DNA from: Prado023 sp963700395
GTDB lineage: Bacteria; Actinomycetota; Actinomycetes; S36-B12; CAIYMF01
Direction of reading: 5' to 3'
DNA: 64,000 bases
NCBI GenBank assembly: GCA_963700395.1
Contig: CAVOXI010000001.1
Location: forward strand, 1,240,001-1,304,000
Position numbers and translations under genes: made by a program. The first letter of the stretch is position 1; each line of letters begins with the position of its first letter. The notes beneath the pieces were generated by a model that saw only the letters and a program-made list of their open reading frames with translations, ran no database searches and was not told where the DNA came from. Positions 43,668-53,135 of this stretch are shown here, in pieces.

Positions 43668-45515
43668 CTACTTCTTGGCGCCCTGGTCGCCCTCGGTGTT
43701 GAGCGCGGCGATGAAGGCCTCCTGCGGGATCTCGACACGACCGACCATCTTCATCCGCTTCTTGCCCTCCTTCTGCTTCTCGAGCAGCTTGCGCTTGCGG
43801 GTGATGTCACCGCCGTAGCACTTGGCCAGGACGTCCTTGCGCATCGCGCGGACGCTCTCCCGGGCGATGATCCGGGACCCGATCGCCGCCTGGATGGGCA
43901 CCTCGAACTGCTGGCGCGGGATCAACGTCTTGAGCTTGGCGGCCATGGCCACGCCGTAGGCGTAGGACTTGTCCCGGTGCACGATCGCGCTGAAGGCGTC
44001 CACGGGCTCGCCGTGCAGCAGGATGTCGACCTTCACCAGGTCGGCGGCCTGCTCGCCGGTGGTCTCGTAGTCCAGGGACGCGTACCCGCGGGTGCGCGAC
44101 TTCAGGGCGTCGAAGAAGTCGAACACGATCTCGGCCAGGGGCAGCGTGTAGCGCAGCTCGACGCGGGTGTCGGACAGGTAGTCCATGCCCAGCAGGTTGC
44201 CGCGGCGGTTCTGGCAGAGCTCCATGATGGCGCCCACGTAGTCGGTGGGGCTCAGGATCGTGGCCCGCACGACCGGCTCGCGGACCTCGGCGACCTTGCC
44301 GTTCGGGTACTCCGAGGGGTTGGTGACCTCCATGATGCGACCGTCGTCGAGGGTCACCTGGTAGATCACGTTCGGCGCCGTCGAGATCAGGTCGAGGTTG
44401 AACTCCCGCTCGAGGCGCTCGCGCACGATCTCCAGGTGCAGCAGTCCGAGGAAGCCGCAGCGGAAGCCGAAGCCGAGGGCGCCCGAGGTCTCGGGCTCGT
44501 AGACCAGGGCGGCGTCGTTGAGCTTGAGCTTGTCCAGGGCGTCGCGCAGCTCGGGGTAGTCCGAGCCGTCGATCGGGTACAGCCCGGAGAACACCATGGG
44601 CTTGGGGTCGCGGTACCCGCCCAGGGGGATGGTGGCGCCCGCCTTGCTCGCCGCGGTGACGGTGTCGCCGACGCGGCTCTGGCGCACGTCCTTGACCCCG
44701 GTGATCAGGTAGCCGACCTCGCCGGCGCCGATGGCCGCCGACGGCACCGGATCCGGGGAGATCACGCCCACCTCGAGCATCTCGTGCTGGGCGCCCGTCG
44801 ACATCATGACGATCCGCTCGCGGGTGGAGAGCTTCCCGTCGATCACGCGGACGTAGGTGATCACGCCGCGGTAGGAGTCGTACACGGAGTCGAAGATCAG
44901 GGCGCGCGCAGGGGCGTCCGGATCACCGGCGGGTGCCGGCACCAGGCGCACGACCTCGTCGAGCAGCTCGCGGACCCCCTTGCCGGTCTTGGCGCTGACC
45001 TGCAGGACGTCGGCGGGATCGCACCCGATGATGTGGGCCAGCTCGGCGGCGTAGCGCTCGGGCTGGGCCGCGGGCAGGTCGATCTTGTTCAGCACCGGGA
45101 TGATCGCCAGGTCGTTCTCGAGCGCGAGGTAGAGGTTGGCCAGTGTCTGGGCCTCGATGCCCTGGGCCGCGTCCACCAGCAGGATCGCGCCCTCGCATGC
45201 GGCCAGGCTGCGAGAGACCTCGTAGGTGAAGTCGACGTGCCCGGGGGTGTCGATCAGGTTCAGGACGTAGTCGATGCCATCGGAGGCGACGTAGGGCAGG
45301 CGTACCGCCTGGCTCTTGATCGTGATCCCGCGCTCACGTTCGATGTCCATCCGGTCCAGGTACTGGGCCCGCATGTCCCGACCGTCGACGACGCCCGTGA
45401 TCTGCAGCATCCGGTCGGCCAGCGTCGACTTGCCATGGTCGATGTGGGCGATGATGCAGAAGTTGCGGATGATGGTCTCATCCGTGGATCCGGGGGCGGG
45501 CGACACGGGGTCCAT
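43668..45515 (-). CDS. lepA: Elongation factor 4 (LepA)
   Basis: A 615-residue translational GTPase that can back-translocate stalled ribosomes. The start is MDPVSPAPGSTDETIIRNF, followed by the P-loop AHIDHGKST, switch II DTPGHVDF and NKID. The C-terminal half has the LepA-specific domain, with GMDYLSDTRVELRYTLPLAE and DALKSRTRGYASLDYE. The last residues (KMVGRVEIPQEAFIAAL) match the family. The longer open frame upstream (86 more codons) lacks any ribosome site and is low-complexity. Confidence 0.96.
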   Translation of the reverse strand: MDPVSPAPGSTDETIIRNFCIIAHIDHGKSTLADRMLQITGVVDGRDMRAQYLDRMDIERERGITIKSQAVRLPYVASDGIDYVLNLIDTPGHVDFTYEVSRSLAACEGAILLVDAAQGIEAQTLANLYLALENDLAIIPVLNKIDLPAAQPERYAAELAHIIGCDPADVLQVSAKTGKGVRELLDEVVRLVPAPAGDPDAPARALIFDSVYDSYRGVITYVRVIDGKLSTRERIVMMSTGAQHEMLEVGVISPDPVPSAAIGAGEVGYLITGVKDVRQSRVGDTVTAASKAGATIPLGGYRDPKPMVFSGLYPIDGSDYPELRDALDKLKLNDAALVYEPETSGALGFGFRCGFLGLLHLEIVRERLEREFNLDLISTAPNVIYQVTLDDGRIMEVTNPSEYPNGKVAEVREPVVRATILSPTDYVGAIMELCQNRRGNLLGMDYLSDTRVELRYTLPLAEIVFDFFDALKSRTRGYASLDYETTGEQAADLVKVDILLHGEPVDAFSAIVHRDKSYAYGVAMAAKLKTLIPRQQFEVPIQAAIGSRIIARESVRAMRKDVLAKCYGGDITRKRKLLEKQKEGKKRMKMVGRVEIPQEAFIAALNTEGDQGAKK

Positions 45516-45558
45516 CGTCCCATACGGAGCAGACCCCGCGGGGACGCCGACCCAGCGG

Positions 45559-46326
45559 TCAGGTGCGCTCGCCCTCACCCTCGGGGGTCTCGACGGCGTC
45601 AACGACACCCGTGGCCATCGAGTCCGCGGCCGCGTCGATCTCCTGGCTGAAGGTTCGGTCCTGATCGCCGGCATCCCCGGCGACCTCGGCCGCCCTCTCG
45701 GCGGCACCGTCGGTGATGTCGACCGCCCTGTCCGTGGCACTGTCGGCGAGGTCCGCCGCCTTGTCCGCAGCACCCGCGGGGATGTCGGAGACGTCGTCCG
45801 CGACGTCCTCGACCTTGTCCGCAGCGGCGGAGGCAGCCGCCGACACCTTGCCCGTCAGGTCCGAGACGGTGCCACCGCCAGAGGATCCCCAGGCCGACTC
45901 GCCCGAGAGGTGGTCGGCGGCCGCCTGCTGGCGGCGCTTCCACACGAAGTACGCGCCACCGGCTGCCGCGACGAGCGCCACCCCACCGAGCAGCAGCTTC
46001 CCGCCTCGCCCGCGTGACCCCTTGGCCGCCGACTCCGTCGACGCAACCAGCGCCAGCGCGCTCTCCTCGACGGCTGCTGCGGCGTCCGCCGTGGCTGCTG
46101 CCGCCCCCGCGACGATCGCGTTCTTCGCCGCCTTGGCCTTCGCGGACTCCTCAGCAACGGTGTCGACCATGGCCAGGACGCCCTTGCCCAGGGCGGAGTC
46201 CGCGCCCAGCCTGCGATCCGCCGCTTCCCGGATGCTGTCAGGCAGTGTGTCGCGCATCTTGGCCATGCCCTCGACGACAGTGGTCAGTCCGGCCTCGCCC
46301 GCGTGGACCATGCTCGTGGGACCCAT
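45559..46326 (-). CDS. Membrane protein with Ala-rich helical tails, unknown
   Basis: A 255-residue protein. A polar helical N-terminal half (residues 1-110, Ala/Glu/Lys-rich) is followed by one hydrophobic helix (GGKLLLGGVALVAAAGGAYFVW), a basic stop (KRRQQ) and a second long Ala/Asp-rich region of heptad-like ADKVEDVADDVSDIPAGAADKAADLADSAT. It resembles the YtxH-like or PspA-neighbour proteins of actinomycetes, which lack known function. GGAGG 5 nt before the ATG. It lies between rpsT and lepA, and may be an envelope-stress protein; this is a guess. Confidence 0.6.
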   Translation of the reverse strand: MGPTSMVHAGEAGLTTVVEGMAKMRDTLPDSIREAADRRLGADSALGKGVLAMVDTVAEESAKAKAAKNAIVAGAAAATADAAAAVEESALALVASTESAAKGSRGRGGKLLLGGVALVAAAGGAYFVWKRRQQAAADHLSGESAWGSSGGGTVSDLTGKVSAAASAAADKVEDVADDVSDIPAGAADKAADLADSATDRAVDITDGAAERAAEVAGDAGDQDRTFSQEIDAAADSMATGVVDAVETPEGEGERT

Positions 46327-46455
46327 TCCTACCTCCCGAGTGCTGCGCCCCCACCTCAGGAGGCATCTGCGGCCACCATAGCCGGGGTTGTCGTGCGGAG
46401 TCACGGGCTCGGCCTGCATGCGCGACGGGCGGAGCCGGGGAACCCCGGACATGGC

Positions 46456-46486
46456 GAAGCGCCACCCGCGGCGCGGATGGCGCTTC
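46456..46486 (-). terminator. Hairpin after rpsT
   Basis: GAAGCGCCA (46456-46464) and TGGCGCTTC (46478-46486) form a perfect 9-bp stem. On the minus strand it lies 34 nt past the rpsT stop. Confidence 0.6.
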
Positions 46487-46520
46487 TACGCGAGCCAGCC
46501 GGGCGAACCCGGCGGGACAG

Positions 46521-46781
46521 CTAGAGGCTGGCAGCCTGCTTCTGGATCGCCGACTTGCGGTTGGCGGCCTGGTTCTTGTGGATGACGCCCTTGCTGGCGG
46601 CCTTGTCGAGCTGGCGCGACGCGGTGCGCGCGTACTCCTGGGCCTTCTCGACGTCGCCTGCCTGGGCGGCCTCGCGGAAGCGGCGGACCGAGGTCTTCAG
46701 GCTGGAGGTGACCGCCTTGTTGCGCTGGCGGGCCTTCTCGTTGGTCTTGATCCGCTTGAGCTGCGACTTGATGTTCGCCAC
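46521..46781 (-). CDS. rpsT: Small ribosomal subunit protein bS20
   Basis: An 86-residue protein of the 30S body, binding 16S rRNA. MANIKSQLKRIKTNEKARQRN, then KTSVRRFREAAQAGDVEKAQEYARTASRQLDKAASKGVIHKNQAANRKSAI, is the standard S20 architecture of basic helices. The start is GTG at 46781, after GAAGG. A hairpin follows. The gene order holA-rpsT-lepA is conserved in actinomycetes. Confidence 0.97.
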   Translation of the reverse strand: MANIKSQLKRIKTNEKARQRNKAVTSSLKTSVRRFREAAQAGDVEKAQEYARTASRQLDKAASKGVIHKNQAANRKSAIQKQAASL

Positions 46782-46922
46782 GTGGTGAGCCTTCGTCTTC
46801 CTGGGTCCGGGGCCGCGATCGACCCCCGTTGGGGGTCCTTCGCACGGTCTGTGGCCGCCGTGAGCCGGCGGGCAGACACTCAGGATACCGGACGACCCCC
46901 ACTGCTGGCCAAATCCGGATCC

Positions 46923-47990
46923 CTAGCGGGCACCGGGGGGCCGTCCACCCCTGCTCGCGGGTCGCTCCCGGAGTCCGACCGTGTCGATCACGAAGGCCTC
47001 AAGGGCCCTGACCTTCTGGGCCGGCTCGAGGCTCTCCCCAGGGCGCAACCCGCCCTTCATCTGGGCGTCGACATCGGCGAGGTGCGCAACGGCCCGTGCG
47101 AGCTGCGCGGGCTCCCACGTCGCGGCCGCGGCGCGCAGCGTGCGGACCTTGAACGGGGGGACGCCGGCGAGCCGGGCGACATCGGCCTCGGACATGCCCC
47201 GCGGCGCCCCTGCGACCTTGACCATGGCCCTCAGGCCCGCCGCGAGCGACCCCACGGCGCCGGCCCCGGACATGGTCTGGCTGACCAGCCCCCAGCGCAG
47301 CCGCTGCAGCGCCAGCTGGGCCCTGCCCTCCCACACTGCGTCGGCAAGCTGGAACCCGCTCACCTCGGCCACCCCGGCGAAGGTCGCGGTCACCTCGGCG
47401 GCGGCAATCGGGTCCTCGTCGCTGTCCGCGAACAGCTGCTCGAGGGCGCCCACCAGGAGCGCGATGTCGGACCCCAGTGCCATGACCAGCGCGTCCACCC
47501 CATCGGAGGTGATCCGTCGCCCAGCCCGTCGGGCCTCCTGCTCCAGCAGCTCCCGGGTGGCTCGTCCGGCCTTCACCTTCGCGCAGGGGATCTCGACCAG
47601 CCCACCGGGCACCTGCAGGACCTTGAGCTCCTCGAGGGCCCTGCGGTTCCGCTCGCCCGAATGCAGTGCCACGACCCAGGTGTCCGCCGGGAGGTCGAGC
47701 ACCCCGGCCCTCAGGGCGGCCATGACGTGCTCCGAGGCGTCGGCCAGCCCGGAGACGACAACCACCGCGGACCCGCCGAACAGCGACGGCGACAGCGCGG
47801 TGAGCAGATCGCCCTCCGCACCGGGGGCCTGGGCGTCGACATCGCGGCGCTCCACCTCAGGGTCGACCGCGCGGGCGGCGGCGAGCACGCGGGCGACCGC
47901 CCGGCTCAGCAGGAACGGCTCAGACCCCGTGAGCAGCGTCACTGCGGAGGGCGCGGTGGGCGCCGGGGAGGGTTTGGCGGGCGGGTTCAT
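46923..47990 (-). CDS. holA: DNA polymerase III delta subunit
   Basis: A 355-residue clamp-loader subunit. It begins with VTLLTGSEPFLLSRAVARVLAAAR, the usual start of HolA, followed by the AAA+ lid region with LFGGSAVVVVSGLADAS and HSGERNRRALEELKVLQVPGG. The C-terminal helical domain has EQLFADSDEDPIAAAEVTATFAG, GFQLADAVWEGRAQLALQRL and GMSEADVARLAGVPPFKVRTL. The start at 47990 is preceded by GATGCT at 7 nt, fitting leaderless expression. It is downstream of comEC but has its own promoter, with an 18-bp tandem repeat array in between. Confidence 0.93.
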   Translation of the reverse strand: MNPPAKPSPAPTAPSAVTLLTGSEPFLLSRAVARVLAAARAVDPEVERRDVDAQAPGAEGDLLTALSPSLFGGSAVVVVSGLADASEHVMAALRAGVLDLPADTWVVALHSGERNRRALEELKVLQVPGGLVEIPCAKVKAGRATRELLEQEARRAGRRITSDGVDALVMALGSDIALLVGALEQLFADSDEDPIAAAEVTATFAGVAEVSGFQLADAVWEGRAQLALQRLRWGLVSQTMSGAGAVGSLAAGLRAMVKVAGAPRGMSEADVARLAGVPPFKVRTLRAAAATWEPAQLARAVAHLADVDAQMKGGLRPGESLEPAQKVRALEAFVIDTVGLRERPASRGGRPPGAR

Positions 47991-47997
47991 CGGCGTC

Positions 47998-48003
47998 AGC
48001 ATC
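47998..48003 (-). promoter_or_regulatory. -10 hexamer of a leaderless promoter (holA)
   Basis: GATGCT on the minus strand, 7 nt before the ATG at 47990. Confidence 0.35.
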
Positions 48004-48024
48004 CCACGTCGGAGTGACAACGCC

Positions 48025-48096
48025 ACCGCCTCCCGGCTCGTCACCGCCTCCCGGCTCGCCACCGCCCCACGGCTCGCCACCGCCTCCCGGCTCGTC
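48025..48096. repeat. 18-bp tandem repeat, four copies
   Basis: Units of 18 bp with consensus ACCGCCTCCCGGCTCGTC at 48025, 48043, 48061 and 48079. The second and third vary (CGCC ends, and CCAC in place of TCCC in unit 3). A further partial copy continues into the comEC stop region. The array sits between the comEC stop (48095) and the holA promoter, so copy-number change would alter that spacer. Confidence 0.8.
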
Positions 48097-50586
48097 ACCG
48101 CCGCGAGACCAGGGTGAGGCCACCGGCCGAGGGCAGCACGACGAGGTCCCCCTGCTGGTCCGTGCGCCCGATGCGGGCCCCCGCGTCGAGGTACTGGCGC
48201 AGGGTTGACTCATTCGGGTGACCGTAGTCGTTGCCCTGACCCACCGAGACGAGGGCGATCCGGGCTCCGGACCACCGGGCGAACTGCGGCACCTGGTGGC
48301 GCGACCCGTGGTGGGGAACCTTCACGACCTGGGCTGCGGGCGGCGGGCGCGCCATCAGCACGGCCTGGGCCTCCGGCTCGATGTCGCCGGTGAGCAGGGC
48401 GCGGAGCGTCCCGCCATGCACGGGCACCTCCGCGAGGGCGACGACGCTCGCGTTGTTCGCCGGCGATGAGTCCATGCGCCGAGAGGGCCAGAGGATGTCC
48501 AGGGCCACCCCCGCGACCTGCACGTGCTCGTCGGCCCGGACGAGGTGGATGGGGACACCGGCAGCGCGAGCCTGGTCCACCACCTGGGCCGCCCCATCGG
48601 CCGGCTCGGGCACCGGCGTGGTCAGGACCACCGACACCGGCCACCGGTCGAGGACGGCGGACAGCCCGTCGATGTGGTCGGCGTGGAAGTGCGTGATGAG
48701 GACGGCGAGCCGCTCGACGTCGGCTCGTCGCAGGCAGTCGACGATCCTGTCGGGGTCAGGCCCGGCATCGACCAGAAGGACCTCCTGGGATCCGGGTGCG
48801 CGCAGGAGCAGGCCATCTCCCTGGCCGACGTCGCAGGCCAGCACGAGCCAGTCAGGAGGTGGCCATCGCGCGTCGAGGTGGTGATGGATCGCGAGCGCGA
48901 CGGCGAACGCGACCCCAGCCACCACGATGACCCGCGGGTGCCGCCAGGGCCGCCATGCTCGGGCCGCCCCTGCAGCGAGGAGGGCCAGGATCGCAGCCGA
49001 ACCGATCGCACCCACGGGACCCTCAGGGACGTCAACAACGCCGAAGGGCAGGTCCGAGGAGGTCCGGGCCACCCAGGCGATGGCCGCCGTCGCCGGCGAG
49101 GCGACGGTCGCGATCAGGGCTGCGGGAGCAGCCGCCACCGGGGCGACGAGAGCAGCGCCCAACCCGAGGACCGTCGCGAACGGGACCAGCGGGGTCACGA
49201 CGACGTTCGCGGGCAGGGCAACGAGGCTCGCGCCGTTGCCCATCAGGATCGACAGGGGAAGCGTGGCAAGGTGGGCGGCAGCCGCGACCGCGAGCGCGGC
49301 GCGCAACGGTTCGGGCATCCAGCAGGTCACCTGCCAGGAGCCGAGCCGTTCGGCGATGGGCGGCCCGACCACCAGCAACCCCGCGGTCGCCGCGAACGAG
49401 AGGGCGAAGCCCAACGACAGGGCGAACTCCGGCAGGAGCAGGAGCAGCAGGAGCGCCGAGGCCAGTAGCGCCGGAGGTCCGCGGCGTCGACCGCCCGCGG
49501 AGAGGGCAACGAGCGCCACCACCCCCATGGCAGCCGCGCGCAGCACGCTCGGTTGCGGGCGGACCAGCATGACGTAGGCGGACAGCACGGACAGGCAGGT
49601 GACGACGCGCGCGCGCCAGCCCAGGCCGAGTCCGGCGACCGCCGCCATCGCGATCGCCACGACCAGCGACGTGTTCGACCCGCTGACGGCGGTCAGGTGC
49701 GCCAGCCCCGCACGGACCATCGCAGCGTCGAGGTCCGCAGGGCAGGGTGGACTCGTCGCCCACTGCCAGCCCGAGCAGGAGCGCACCGGCATCCGGGGGC
49801 AGCCCCGCGCACGCCTCGCGGAAGGCGTCCCGAACCGCTGTCGTGGCGCGCGCGACGGGACCCGGCGGCGAGCGCACATGAACCGGACCCAGGACCCGCA
49901 GGGTGAGGGACTGCGCCTGCGGTGCCCAGGACTCCTGGGCGCGCCCGGACAGCGAGATCCGAGAGCCGTAGCGCAGGTCGCGGACCTCATCGCCGCGCAG
50001 GACCACCGGCACCCGGACTGAGAACGTGCGACCGCGCAGGACGATGCCACTCAGCCGGGCGTCCACCGACCAGCTCGGCGCCATCGGCCGGCCGCCGTCT
50101 GCGGCTGGGACGTGAACCCTCGGATCTCCGGTGACGGTGGCCTCCACGCGCATGGTCGCGGCCTGCTGGGCAGCGCTCTCAAGGACGGGTGGATGCAGCC
50201 GCGCCAGGTGCAATGCCCCCATCGATATGCCCAGCCCGAGCCCACAGGCGCCGATGAGCAGCACGACGGGCCGGGATGCCGCGCCACGCTGGGATGCGCC
50301 GACTGGCCGCCCAGCGCCGGTCGTGTCCGCATTCGGCCGCCTGCGCGCGGCGGACCTGGGTGTCAGGGCCAGGTTTGCGCCCACCAGCCCCGCGACGACG
50401 AGCGCCAGCGCGCCCGACGAGCCAGGGGGTCGGCCTCGCCGGATGGGCCAGGAGGACCGCCGCCTCCCCGAACCAGACAGCCCCGACCAGGGGGGCGAGT
50501 CGCAGGTCAGGTCGAGGACGTTCAGCCGACGCCGGCAGTCCGGGGGAAGGCGCCCCCGACGCGGGCGTCGTGCGTCGGTCAGACAC
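48095..50586 (-). CDS. comEC: ComEC/Rec2-type DNA uptake channel, reading frame interrupted twice
   Basis: About 829 residues after repair. Frame 1 from GTG 50586 gives SDRRTTPASGAPSPGLP and RLAPLVGAVWFGEAAVLLAH. It then passes by one base in a CCCCC run (near 50427) to VVAGLVGANLALTPRS, ILRGRTFSVRVPVVL and ALLLGLAVGDESTLP. Near 49740 another extra C leads into AAMVRAGLAHLTAVSGSNTS and the multi-helix channel domain. A metallo-beta-lactamase-like domain follows with ITHFHADHIDGLSAVL and VKVPHHGSRHQVPQ. It would pass single-stranded DNA across the membrane. The GTG overlaps the comEA stop by 8 nt. Confidence 0.87.
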
Positions 50587-51512
50587 GGACAAGGGGGCGG
50601 AGGTCCGCAAGCGTCTTGGGCCCGATCCCCGGGACCTCGGCCAGCTCGTCGACGGTGCTGAATCGCTTGTGCGCGGCGCGCCACGCGAGGATCTTCGAAG
50701 CCGTCACCGGCCCGATCCCCGGCAGTGCATCCAGCTGCTCGGTCGTGGCCGAGTTGAGATCGAGCGGTCCGGCTGCTCCCCCTGCGGGTCCCCCAGCGCC
50801 GCCCGCCGCCGCTGCATCCTGCCCACCCACCTCGATCCGCTCCCCATCGGCCAGGACCCTGGCCAGGTTCGTCGCGCCGAGCCTGCCCCCACGACGCAGG
50901 CCTCCCGCGGCCCTGACGGCGTCGACCACCCGGGATCCCGCGGGCAGCTGGACGACGCCGGGCTCACGGACCTCCCCGGCGACATGGACCATGACCGAGG
51001 GCGACGGGGAGGGGGAGGCGCCCAGGATCGGGCTGGCGAACGGATCCCCCGACTGGGCGGCAGCAGGTTGTCGCACAACCGGCGACTCCTGCTCGCGCGG
51101 CCAGGACATGAACAGCACGGCGCCAGCACCGACGGCGGCGACCAGGACAAGGAGTCCGACGAGGCGGACCCACATCGCCGTCGGGGGCCACGCCGACAGG
51201 TCGTCCCCCGGGGGTCCCAGTTCGAGGAAGGACCCAGGCCCGAGCATCCCGCTCCCCGCCAGCGTCCCCCGCGGTCGAGTCCGGATCGAGCGTCCCCAGT
51301 CGAACCCCCTGCGATCCAGCCGCATCGGGCGCGTCCGCCCCCACGGCCCCACCGGGCGCGCGACTCCACCCGCCGGCCGCCTCCTCCGCCTCCTCCGCGT
51401 CGCCGAGCCCACCGTCGTGCCCGTGGACGCCCGTCGCGTCGAGGGCCCCGCCCTGCCAGCGCATGGCGATGAGCCGCAGGCGGGCGAGGACGAGGTCCTG
51501 GGTGCGACTCAC
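50579..51512 (-). CDS. comEA: ComEA-type helix-hairpin-helix DNA-binding protein, frame uncertain in the N-terminal part
   Basis: About 310 residues. From GTG 51512 the first frame gives SRTQDLVLARLRLIAMRWQGG and an acidic helix (GDAEEAEEAAGG). Between about 51345 and 51420 the coding frame appears to change. The second frame continues with a membrane helix (WVRLVGLLVLVAAVGAGAVLF), a SLBB domain (VHVAGEVREPGVVQLPAGSRV-VDAVRAAGG) and the C-terminal tandem helix-hairpin-helix (LNSATTEQLDALPGIGPVTA; ELAEVPGIGPKTLADL). ComEA proteins capture double-stranded DNA for ComEC, whose gene overlaps it. The join is estimated from codon position GC content and is the least certain here. Confidence 0.8.
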
Positions 51513-51627
51513 GCCGGCGACGCTAGATCGCAGCCCCTCGGGCGTGAACCCCTCACCGATGATCTGTGGACAGCCCGACGCTGGGCCATCAGAACCGGTT
51601 CGCCCCGCAGCCGCTGGCGCGGCGAGG

Positions 51628-52269
51628 TCAGGCCTCAACGACCTCCACGGCCGCCGCCGATCCGGAGTCGCGCAGCGTGGCCACGAAGGACCGCAGGTTC
51701 TTGCGATGCCGGTACACGACCAGCCCCGACATCCCGGCGGCGAAGCCGACCCCGGCCCACCCGCGCCAGATGGCGAACGAGGTCGGCACGAGGGTCATCG
51801 AGCCCACCACGGAGCCGATGCCCACCTGGTGGGTCACGCCCACGGTCGCCCCGAACCCCACGAGCACGGGCACGGCCCACAACGGCTCGATGGCCAGGAC
51901 GGCTCCCAGGGAGGTCGCCACGCCCTTGCCGCCCCTGCCCTTGAGGAGGGGCGAGGTGACGTGCCCGAGCGTGGCCGCGATGCCGGCGACCTCACCGCAG
52001 GGCTCCCCGTACTGGTTGAAGAACATGACCGGGGCGAACCCCTTCGCCACGTCCAACGCTCCCACCACGACGCCCACCTTCACCCCCATGGCGCGTGCCG
52101 CATTCGTGGCCCCGGGGTTCCCGGAGCCGCTCCCCCGCAGGTCGACCCCACGAATCCGCGCCGCTGCCGCTGCGGGGCTCAGCGAGCCCAACGCGTAGCT
52201 GGCGACCCCGGCCACCACCACGGCCCTCCAGTTCACGTCGCCCATCACGGGCCAGGTGACCTCGCTCAT
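51628..52269 (-). CDS. plsY: Glycerol-3-phosphate acyltransferase PlsY-like
   Basis: A 213-residue membrane acyltransferase that uses acyl-phosphate to acylate glycerol-3-phosphate, the first step of phospholipid synthesis. Signature motifs are SGSGNPGATNAARAMG near residue 45 and LLKGRGGKGVATSLGAVL, with helices around VVVAGVASYALGSLSP and VPVLVGFGATVGVTHQVG. Only one clear plsX partner would be expected elsewhere. Its ATG at 52269 overlaps the degV stop (ATGA), so the two are co-translated, an informative pairing since DegV proteins bind fatty acids. Confidence 0.85.
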   Translation of the reverse strand: MSEVTWPVMGDVNWRAVVVAGVASYALGSLSPAAAAARIRGVDLRGSGSGNPGATNAARAMGVKVGVVVGALDVAKGFAPVMFFNQYGEPCGEVAGIAATLGHVTSPLLKGRGGKGVATSLGAVLAIEPLWAVPVLVGFGATVGVTHQVGIGSVVGSMTLVPTSFAIWRGWAGVGFAAGMSGLVVYRHRKNLRSFVATLRDSGSAAAVEVVEA

Positions 52270-53099
52270 CGCGGGCACACCGCCACCGAGACCGTGCCCA
52301 GCCCCACGTGCGCACTGATCACGGCACCGACCTCCACCACGTGGATATCGGCTGTCGGCAGCGCGTCGCGCAGGGCACCGGCGAGGTCCTCAGCCCGCTG
52401 CTGGGCGTCGCAGTGCTGGACCACGACATCAGCCGAGCCCGATCCGGCGTACTCGCACGCGATCTCGGCCATCCGGGCGATCGCCCGGCCCATGGTGCGC
52501 TGCTTCTCCAGGGGGGAGATGGTCCCGTCGGCGATCTGCAGGATCGGCTTGACCATCAGGGCGTTTCCGAGAAGGGCCTGCGCCGCGCCGATCCGGCCCC
52601 CGCGACGCAGCTGGTCGAGGCTGTCGACCACGATCCACGTCCGTGAGGCAGCGGCGCGCCGCTCCGCAGCCGCCGCCGCCTCCTGCGCGGTCCCTCCTGC
52701 CGCGACGACCTGCGCGGCCGAGCGTGCGGCGAACCCCATGGCGGTGCCGACGGTCCGCGAGTCCACGACGGTGACCGGGACCCTCGCATCGCGGGCAGCG
52801 ATCCGGGCTGCGTCGTAGGTGCCCGACATGTCACCGGAGAGATGCACGCTCACGATGTGGTCGTACCCCTGGTCGGCAAGCCGCGCGTACTCCTCGGCGA
52901 ACCTGGCCGGGGCCGGCCTCGAGGTCGACACCTCCGCCCTGCGCCTCAGCGCGTCAGCGACCTCAGTCAGGCTGATCTGCGTGCCCTCGTCGTAGGACGT
53001 GCCCTCGAGGATCACGGCCACTGGGACGATGGTCAGGCCCGGCGGGGTCAGCTCGTCGGTGAGGTAACCCGTCGAGTCGGAGACGATCGCCACGTTCAT
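52266..53099 (-). CDS. DegV-family fatty-acid-binding protein
   Basis: A 277-residue DegV (FakB-type) protein. It begins VAIVSDSTGYLTDELTPPGLTIVPVAVILEG with the fatty-acid-binding SDS loop, has AYTIVTLHLS-like YDHIVSVHLSGDMSGTYDAAR and VTVVDSRTVGTAMGF, and ends in GTVSVAVCPR. FakB proteins present fatty acids to FakA kinase, which makes acyl-phosphate, the donor for PlsY; plsY directly overlaps this gene. No fakA is in the window. TAGCCT lies 8 nt before the ATG, and a hairpin repeat separates it from leuS. Confidence 0.92.
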   Translation of the reverse strand: MNVAIVSDSTGYLTDELTPPGLTIVPVAVILEGTSYDEGTQISLTEVADALRRRAEVSTSRPAPARFAEEYARLADQGYDHIVSVHLSGDMSGTYDAARIAARDARVPVTVVDSRTVGTAMGFAARSAAQVVAAGGTAQEAAAAAERRAAASRTWIVVDSLDQLRRGGRIGAAQALLGNALMVKPILQIADGTISPLEKQRTMGRAIARMAEIACEYAGSGSADVVVQHCDAQQRAEDLAGALRDALPTADIHVVEVGAVISAHVGLGTVSVAVCPR

Positions 53100-53107
53100 G
53101 GGCGCTC

Positions 53108-53113
53108 AGGCTA
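53108..53113 (-). promoter_or_regulatory. -10 hexamer of a leaderless promoter (degV)
   Basis: TAGCCT on the minus strand, 8 nt before the ATG at 53099 and 22 bp past the hairpin repeat. Confidence 0.45.
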
Positions 53114-53135
53114 CGCGCTGGAGGGCCCTGGCGTT

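Noticed and set aside
48025..48096. 18-bp tandem array as a CRISPR
   Set aside because: Units are directly adjacent without unique spacers; it is a simple tandem repeat.
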